The position numbers were made by a program, and so were the translations under genes. Shown here one piece after another: positions 23,272 through 27,325 of a stretch of DNA of 27,325 bases; position 1 is the stretch's first letter, and the number at the start of each line of letters is the position of its first letter. This DNA is from an uncultured Bacillaceae bacterium (GTDB taxonomy: Bacteria > Bacillota > Bacilli > Bacillales > Cytobacillaceae). The DNA lies in NCBI GenBank assembly GCA_937995745.1, contig CALKIU010000138.1, forward strand, positions 1 through 27,325. The letters are read 5' to 3'. The notes under the pieces were generated by a model, which was not told where the DNA came from, did not search any database, and saw nothing but the letters and a program-made list of their open reading frames with translations.

Positions 23272-23988
23272 GTGAAATATGCCTTTATTTCAGACATTCA
23301 CGGAAATGCCGTGGCATTGGAAGCCGTTTTAAAGGACATTTCCGCAAAAGACGTGGATAAAATCGTTGTTCTCGGTGATTTATGTTTCCGCGGACCTGAA
23401 CCTAAACGGGCTTTGGATTTAATCCGCTCGCTCGGTACCGATGTCATTAAAGGAAATGCGGACGAATGGGTCATAAGAGGGATCAAAAAAGGGGAAGTTC
23501 CTGACAGCGCTTTAGAAATCATGAACAAAGAACGGGAATGGTGCGCTTCCAAACTGAGCAAAGACGATATCGACTATTTGTTGAATCTGCCGACAAACTA
23601 CAAACTGACCATTGAACCGATGGCCATTTCCGGATTCCACGCCACGCCCGGCAGTTTGTTTGAAATCGTTCTCCCCCATGCGGAAGATCAGATTATGTAT
23701 GAAAAATTGATGAATGAAGAAGATGACATTTTTGTATACGGCCATATTCATATTCCGTTCATCCGGTACATAAACGGCAAAGTGATTATTAACACGGGAA
23801 GTGTCGGCTTGCCGTTTGACGGAATGCCCAAAGCTTCTTACGCGATTGTTGAAATTGCCGCCGGAAATTTCCGGACATCCATTGAACGTGTTGATTATGA
23901 CGTTGAAAAAGTATGCCATCAGTACCGGACCGCTGATTATCCGAACAAAGATTTTATGATCAATCTGTTGAGAAATGCCAAACCTTGA
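23272..23988 (+). CDS. Calcineurin-like metallophosphoesterase
   Basis: 238 residues of a two-metal phosphoesterase. The metal ligand motifs are in order: D8-x-H10 in SDIHGN, GD in VVLGDLCFRGP (D36), GNAD (N62, D64) in place of GNHD, H123 in GFHATPG, and GHIH at about 157-160. This is the short YfcE/ApaH-like group; the physiological phosphodiester substrate is unknown. The GTG start has GGAGGTGA seven bases upstream, a near-perfect Shine-Dalgarno. The gene is transcribed against most of the window, has its own promoter, and ends at a terminator at 24023-24058. Confidence 0.9.
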   Translation: MKYAFISDIHGNAVALEAVLKDISAKDVDKIVVLGDLCFRGPEPKRALDLIRSLGTDVIKGNADEWVIRGIKKGEVPDSALEIMNKEREWCASKLSKDDIDYLLNLPTNYKLTIEPMAISGFHATPGSLFEIVLPHAEDQIMYEKLMNEEDDIFVYGHIHIPFIRYINGKVIINTGSVGLPFDGMPKASYAIVEIAAGNFRTSIERVDYDVEKVCHQYRTADYPNKDFMINLLRNAKP

Positions 23989-24022
23989 AGTTCCGGGCGA
24001 TTACCAAAATGACGCGTATTTG

Positions 24023-24058
24023 CAAAAAACCGCTCGTTTGTATACGGGGGGTTTTTTG
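24023..24058 (+). terminator. Intrinsic terminator of the metallophosphoesterase gene
   Basis: CAAAAAACC pairs with GGTTTTTTG around an 18-base loop that contains a small inner CGT/ACG stem, ending in six T on the plus strand. Confidence 0.75.
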
Positions 24059-24329
24059 CTTTCAATGTGATTCTTTGTTTGAATTAATGGAAACGCCAAC
24101 TGTTGACAAACTTCACCGTTTCTTCCGCCATGCTCGCTTCTTGTCCCTTCCGTCCGAGCATCCCCATGAATATGTTTACATTCAGTGCAAAAGTCCCGGA
24201 ACACCCCAAAATGGAGAACTCCCAAAAAATCCCCCGGCCAGCGCAAACGGCGGTTGAAAAATCTTTACATAAACAGTCTCCGGAAGTTTGATGGACCCGA
24301 AGTTCGCCTATCCCAAAAGGGACGGCACC

Positions 24330-24359
24330 AAAAAAGCGCTTGACGATTGCGTCAAGCGC
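24330..24359 (-). terminator. Intrinsic terminator of trpB
   Basis: On the minus strand GCGCTTGACG pairs perfectly with CGTCAAGCGC around a CAAT loop and is followed by six T. It lies about 15 bases past the trpB stop and marks trpB as a single-gene transcript. Confidence 0.95.
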
Positions 24360-24373
24360 CACAGACAAGCCCA

Positions 24374-25543
24374 TCATTGATGATTATCCATATGAAACAC
24401 TTGCTCTACGTCTTTGTCGCCCCGGCCGGAAATGTTCACGAGCAAAATGTCGTCTTTGGACATTTGTCCGGCAATTTTTAACGCGTGAGCCACTGCATGG
24501 GAGCTTTCCAAAGCCGGAATAATTCCTTCCGTTTTGCTCAAGACACGGAATGCCTCCAACGCCTCTTTGCCGGTTACCGTCACATATTCGGCCCTGCCAA
24601 TCTTTTTCAAGTAGCTGTGCTCAGGGCCGACACCGGGGTAATCCAAACCTGCCGCAATCGAATAAGTCGGCTTCGGTTCCCCGTTTTCGTCAATGAGCGT
24701 GTAGCATTTATATCCGTGCAGAACGGCCGGAACACCTTCCGTCAGTGTCGGCGCCTCTGCCGGTTCCACCCCGATTAAACGGACATCTTTTTCGTCAATA
24801 TAGTTGGCAAATGCGCCGATGGCATTGCTGCCTCCGCCGACACAAGCGATAACGGCGGTCGGAAGCCTGCCTTCTTTTTCAAGAATCTGCCGTTTCGATT
24901 CTTCACTGATAATGGATTGGAAATGCTTTACAATGCTCGGATACGGATGCGGTCCGACGGCAGAACCAATCAAATAAAAAGTGTTTTCATAGTTTTCCAC
25001 TAAATCGTTCAACGCTTCGTCGACCGCTTCTTTTAAGCGTCCCTGCCCTTTATCAACGGAAACGACCTTGGCCCCCAGCAATTCCATGCGAAACACGTTC
25101 AGGGCCTGCCGTTTGACGTCTTCTTTTCCCATATAAATGACGCAATCCATGCCAAACATGGCGCAGGCGGTCGCTGTGGCCACACCGTGCTGGCCCGCCC
25201 CTGTTTCGGCAATGATTCTTTTCGCGCCCATTCTTTTGGCCAACAAGATTTGGCCGACGGCATTGTTAATTTTATGGGCTCCGGTATGATTCAAATCTTC
25301 CCTTTTCAAATAAATCTTGGCCCCGCCCAGTTTTTCAGTCAGATTTTTCGCAAATGTCAGCGGCGTTTCGCGGCCGACATACTCCTTCATATGGTAATTG
25401 AACTCTTCAATGAATTCCGGATCATCCTTATACTTCAAGAAATATTCTTCAATACGATCCAGCACCGGCTGGAGCCGTTCGGGAACAAAACTTCCTCCAA
25501 AATCGCCAAAATAGCCTTTCTCTGCCAAACTCACACTCTTCAT
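24374..25543 (-). CDS. trpB: Tryptophan synthase beta chain, orphan copy
   Basis: 389 residues, full length for TrpB, which condenses indole with serine using PLP. The N-terminus has GYFGDFGGSFVPE. The PLP lysine is in HTGAHKINNA (about residue 86), with ETGAGQHG after it. The phosphate loop GGGSNAIG is intact, as are GVGPEHSYL and the late ESSHAVAHAL. It is of the TrpB1 type that normally pairs with TrpA, yet no trpA, trpF or other trp gene is adjacent, and a terminator follows. The ATG is at 25543; GGAG lies 12 bases upstream. The leader is filled with GAG/UAG triplets, see the separate entry. It may be a salvage copy using free indole, or a partner for TrpA encoded elsewhere. Confidence 0.96.
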   Translation of the reverse strand: MKSVSLAEKGYFGDFGGSFVPERLQPVLDRIEEYFLKYKDDPEFIEEFNYHMKEYVGRETPLTFAKNLTEKLGGAKIYLKREDLNHTGAHKINNAVGQILLAKRMGAKRIIAETGAGQHGVATATACAMFGMDCVIYMGKEDVKRQALNVFRMELLGAKVVSVDKGQGRLKEAVDEALNDLVENYENTFYLIGSAVGPHPYPSIVKHFQSIISEESKRQILEKEGRLPTAVIACVGGGSNAIGAFANYIDEKDVRLIGVEPAEAPTLTEGVPAVLHGYKCYTLIDENGEPKPTYSIAAGLDYPGVGPEHSYLKKIGRAEYVTVTGKEALEAFRVLSKTEGIIPALESSHAVAHALKIAGQMSKDDILLVNISGRGDKDVEQVFHMDNHQ

Positions 25544-25573
25544 AGCTGAACTCTGCTCCTCTCAACTAAACTC
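25520..25573 (-). promoter_or_regulatory. Candidate TRAP (MtrB) binding site over trpB SD and start codon
   Basis: In the RNA sense on the minus strand, triplets end at GAG 25571, UAG 25566, GAG 25561, GAG 25556, GAG 25551 and CAG 25546, exactly five bases apart. AUG then sits at 25541. Next come GAG 25536, GAG 25530, a UGG slot at 25525 and GAG 25520. That gives 11 register slots, nine with NAG and eight with the G/UAG form preferred by TRAP, and spacers of two (once three) bases. The SD GGAG is inside. B. subtilis trpG, trpP and ycbK are controlled by TRAP in this way. Confidence 0.75.
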
Positions 25574-25589
25574 GAAACTTAATACCTCC

Positions 25590-25618
25590 ATTATAAACAT
25601 CTTAACGCAACTTTCCAA
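25590..25618 (-). promoter_or_regulatory. SigA promoter of trpB
   Basis: On the minus strand TTGGAA (25618 to 25613), 17 bases, perfect TATAAT (25595 to 25590). Start site near 25583, so the leader is about 40 bases and is largely made of the triplet array. Confidence 0.7.
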
Positions 25619-25724
25619 TAGTTATTTTCCAAAAAAATTGACATCTTTATCGGTTTTTTCGCAAATGCCCCAGAGAGGATGGCTTCCGGTTCGCAAAACC
25701 GTTTCCCCTGTTTCCGGGCCCCAG

Positions 25725-25752
25725 TCATCTTTCTGCTGGGAAAGAATAAAAT
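25725..25752 (+). promoter_or_regulatory. Possible SigE promoter of cwlJ
   Basis: AATAAAAT (25745-25752) matches six of eight bases of the SigE -10 consensus CATACAAT. An ATCTTT at 25727-25732 lies about where the -35 is expected. cwlJ is a mother-cell gene in B. subtilis. The spacing is a little short, hence low confidence. Confidence 0.3.
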
Positions 25753-25784
25753 AGAAAACATGGAGCCATCACGGAGGTGGAGAA

Positions 25785-26213
25785 ATGGCTGTCGTAAAAG
25801 CGACAAACGCCGATATCAATCTTTTGGCAAGACTGCTTCGCGCTGAAGCCGAAGGGGAAGGCAACCTGGGCATGCTTCTTGTCGGCAATGTGGCGATCAA
25901 CCGTGTCCGTGTTGATTGTTCCGATTTTAGAGGCATCCGCACGATCCGGCAGATGATCTTTCAACCCCACGCCTTTGAAGCGGTTCAAAAAGGGTATTTT
26001 TATCAGGCGCCGCGGGAAAACGAACGGCGTCTCGCCAGGCGGGTCGTGAACGGCGAAAGATTCTGGCCGGCAAAATTTTGCCTCTGGTATTTCCGGCCTC
26101 CCGGCGACTGCCCGTCCCGATGGTATGATCAGCCCTTAGCCGGCAGATACAAACTGCACTGTTTTTATGAACCAACCGGAGAAACGTGCGAAGAAATTTA
26201 CTACACTTGGTAA
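25785..26213 (+). CDS. cwlJ: Spore cortex-lytic enzyme CwlJ
   Basis: 142 residues, the same length as B. subtilis CwlJ, which sits in the spore coat and hydrolyses cortex peptidoglycan during germination, needing GerQ for placement. The sequence follows the cell-wall hydrolase_2 family throughout: LLRAEAEGEG near residue 17 with the catalytic glutamate, GMLLVGNVAINR, TIRQMIFQPHAFEAV, WPAKFCLWYFRPPGDCP and the end TCEEIYYTW. The ATG has GGAGGTGG five bases upstream. It is divergent from trpB and ends in a terminator. gerQ is not next to it. Presence marks the organism as an endospore former. Confidence 0.96.
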   Translation: MAVVKATNADINLLARLLRAEAEGEGNLGMLLVGNVAINRVRVDCSDFRGIRTIRQMIFQPHAFEAVQKGYFYQAPRENERRLARRVVNGERFWPAKFCLWYFRPPGDCPSRWYDQPLAGRYKLHCFYEPTGETCEEIYYTW

Positions 26214-26247
26214 AAGGGGGCCGCGCCGTCTGCGTGACCCCTTTTTT
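26212..26247 (+). terminator. Intrinsic terminator between cwlJ and the MMPL gene
   Basis: AAAAGGGG pairs with CCCCTTTT, with an inner CGC/GCG pairing, and ends in six T on the plus strand. The reverse reading has four T, so it may also stop the converging MMPL transcript. Confidence 0.8.
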
Positions 26248-26262
26248 ATAAAAAACATTTTC

Positions 26263-27325
26263 TCAGTCATTTGCAGGCCGCTGAAATGGCCACCAGTTTG
26301 CCTCTCCGAAAATCTTGACCATAACCGGAATGAAAAGCGGCAAAACGACGAATGAATACAGAAACAATCCGACAATGGTAATCAAAGCGATTTCCAGCAA
26401 CGAAAGCATTCCCGCCGGCATCATGGCCGCAAATGTGCCGCTGAGGATAATGGCGGCGGAAATGATGACTGTTCCCATTTTCTTCATCGCCATGTACATC
26501 GCCTGTTCCACCAAGAGGTTTTTGTATTCGTTGAAACGGTCCATCAAGAAAATGCTGTAGTCGACGCCAAGAGCGATGAGAATGACAAACCCGAAGAACG
26601 GAACGGCCCAAGTAAATCCCGAATAGCCGAGCAGCTGGACGAAAATCACTTCATTAATGGCCATGGTTGTGTAGTAAGTAAGAATGAGCGAACCGATGAT
26701 ATAAAGCGGCATCACAAATGACCGGAACAATATCATTAAAATGAACGCAATGCCAACGAGCATGAATATGACCGTTCTGTTGTAATCCTCGCTCGACATT
26801 GCATCAAGGTCGGCGTTCAAGCTTGTCACTCCGCCAACGGCCATGACGGCATTTTCCAGTTTTGTGTCTTTGGTCGCTCTTTCCACAGCCTTTTTAATTT
26901 CGGGAATTTGCGCCATCGCTTCATTGGAATAAGGATTTGCCTTGAAAATCACGTCAATGGTCATGATTTTGCGATCGGGCGACATATAAACATCAAGGAC
27001 AGAGGCGAATTCTTCGCTTTCCAGCGCTTCTTTCGGAAGATAAAATCCGCCCGTCTCTTCGGATTGCGCCAGTCCGGCCAAATATTCCTGCGCCTGGCCA
27101 AGCCCATCAGACACCTGGTCCAATCCGTCCGCACTGCGTTTCAATCCGTCTGTCAATTGGGAAAGCTGGTCTCCAATTTCACTGAAACCGTCCAACAGCT
27201 GCTGCTGCCCGTCATTAATGCCGGACAATCCGGCCGCCATTTGCGGAAGACTGTCCACAATCCGGCCTTGTCCGTCCGCAAGCTTGTAAAATGCTGCCTG
27301 CTGTTCTTCAATGCCGGAAATAAGC
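26263..27325 (-). CDS. MMPL/RND-family transporter, C-terminal part (5' end outside window)
   Basis: The frame is open to the right edge, so only about 354 C-terminal residues are visible. The first part is an extracytoplasmic helical stretch with a repeated x-DGL pattern (LTDGLKRSADGLDQVSDGL). A small domain and then five or six transmembrane helices follow. The signature ALGVDYSIFLMDRFNEY in the transmembrane part, with an SGTFAAMM helix after it, is typical of MMPL proteins such as B. subtilis YdfJ. These are proton-driven exporters of lipids, drugs or peptides. The cargo here is unknown. A GTG at 27258 could be mistaken for a start, but the frame continues upstream without a stop. Confidence 0.88.
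   Translation of the reverse strand, partial: LISGIEEQQAAFYKLADGQGRIVDSLPQMAAGLSGINDGQQQLLDGFSEIGDQLSQLTDGLKRSADGLDQVSDGLGQAQEYLAGLAQSEETGGFYLPKEALESEEFASVLDVYMSPDRKIMTIDVIFKANPYSNEAMAQIPEIKKAVERATKDTKLENAVMAVGGVTSLNADLDAMSSEDYNRTVIFMLVGIAFILMILFRSFVMPLYIIGSLILTYYTTMAINEVIFVQLLGYSGFTWAVPFFGFVILIALGVDYSIFLMDRFNEYKNLLVEQAMYMAMKKMGTVIISAAIILSGTFAAMMPAGMLSLLEIALITIVGLFLYSFVVLPLFIPVMVKIFGEANWWPFQRPAND

Larger units (their letters stand above)
23989..24373. other. Convergent intergenic region with two terminators
   Basis: The 385 bases carry a plus-strand terminator (24023-24058) and the trpB terminator (24330-24359). Between them, a minus-strand frame (24084-24377) is open but has no ribosome binding site and no family I recognise. 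In particular there is no trpA after trpB. Confidence 0.5.

Noticed and set aside
24084..24377. 97-codon open frame on the minus strand downstream of trpB, considered as a trpA remnant
   Set aside because: It has no TrpA motif, overlaps the trpB terminator, and has no ribosome binding site.
25544..25590. trpB leader considered as a T-box or attenuator
   Set aside because: It is too short for a T-box and has no terminator stem; the triplet array explains it better.

Overview
The window looks like a chromosomal segment of a Gram-positive, endospore-forming member of the Bacillaceae. It carries a CwlJ-type spore cortex hydrolase, TrpB, HtpG behind a CIRCE element, PucR-type regulators, SigA-like promoters, AGGAGG-type ribosome binding sites and U-tailed terminators. 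Base composition is roughly balanced in G+C, as in Caldibacillus or Geobacillus relatives, but the genus is inference. Almost all genes lie on the minus strand; the exceptions are a metallophosphoesterase and cwlJ. I see no rRNA, tRNA, CRISPR array, insertion sequence or prophage.

Layout. 1-3480: a minus-strand beta-oxidation operon in the order 3-hydroxyacyl-CoA dehydrogenase, enoyl-CoA hydratase, 4HBT thioesterase, acyl-CoA dehydrogenase, closed by a terminator at the window's left edge. 3597-6860: an acyl-CoA ligase followed by an NCS2-like permease, with a CcpA (cre)-like site in the ligase leader. 7119-9500: a large tandem-GAF/PucR regulator with a strong promoter and a perfect hairpin in its leader. 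9603-10880: a thiolase with a palindrome over its -35 region. 10966-12764: a small membrane protein and a DsbA/SpxH-like protein fused to a winged helix. 13074-14308: a TraB-family membrane protein. 14576-16712: htpG with a perfect CIRCE operator. 16750-17826: an acyltransferase-3 membrane protein. 18101-22885: a 2,4-dienoyl-CoA-reductase-like flavoenzyme, a second PucR regulator and an NRDE/TANGO2 protein. 23214-24058: a metallophosphoesterase (plus strand). 24330-25618: a lone trpB. 25725-26247: cwlJ. 26263-27325: the C-terminal part of an MMPL/RND transporter, cut by the window edge.

Functionally, 1-10.9 kb and 18-22 kb together encode activation (ligase), the four-step spiral (acyl-CoA dehydrogenase, hydratase, 3-hydroxyacyl-CoA dehydrogenase, thiolase) and an auxiliary reductase for unsaturated acyl-CoAs. 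Two PucR-type regulators sit beside these genes, and several promoters have weak -35 boxes with repeats at positions typical of activator sites. This suggests an activator-driven, carbon-catabolite-sensitive fatty (or related) acid degradation regulon.

The most striking single signal is in front of the lone trpB. A series of GAG/UAG triplets on a five-base register runs through the leader, over the Shine-Dalgarno and into the first codons. It has eleven register slots, nine of them filled by NAG, as expected for a TRAP (MtrB) binding site controlling translation of an orphan tryptophan synthase beta subunit.
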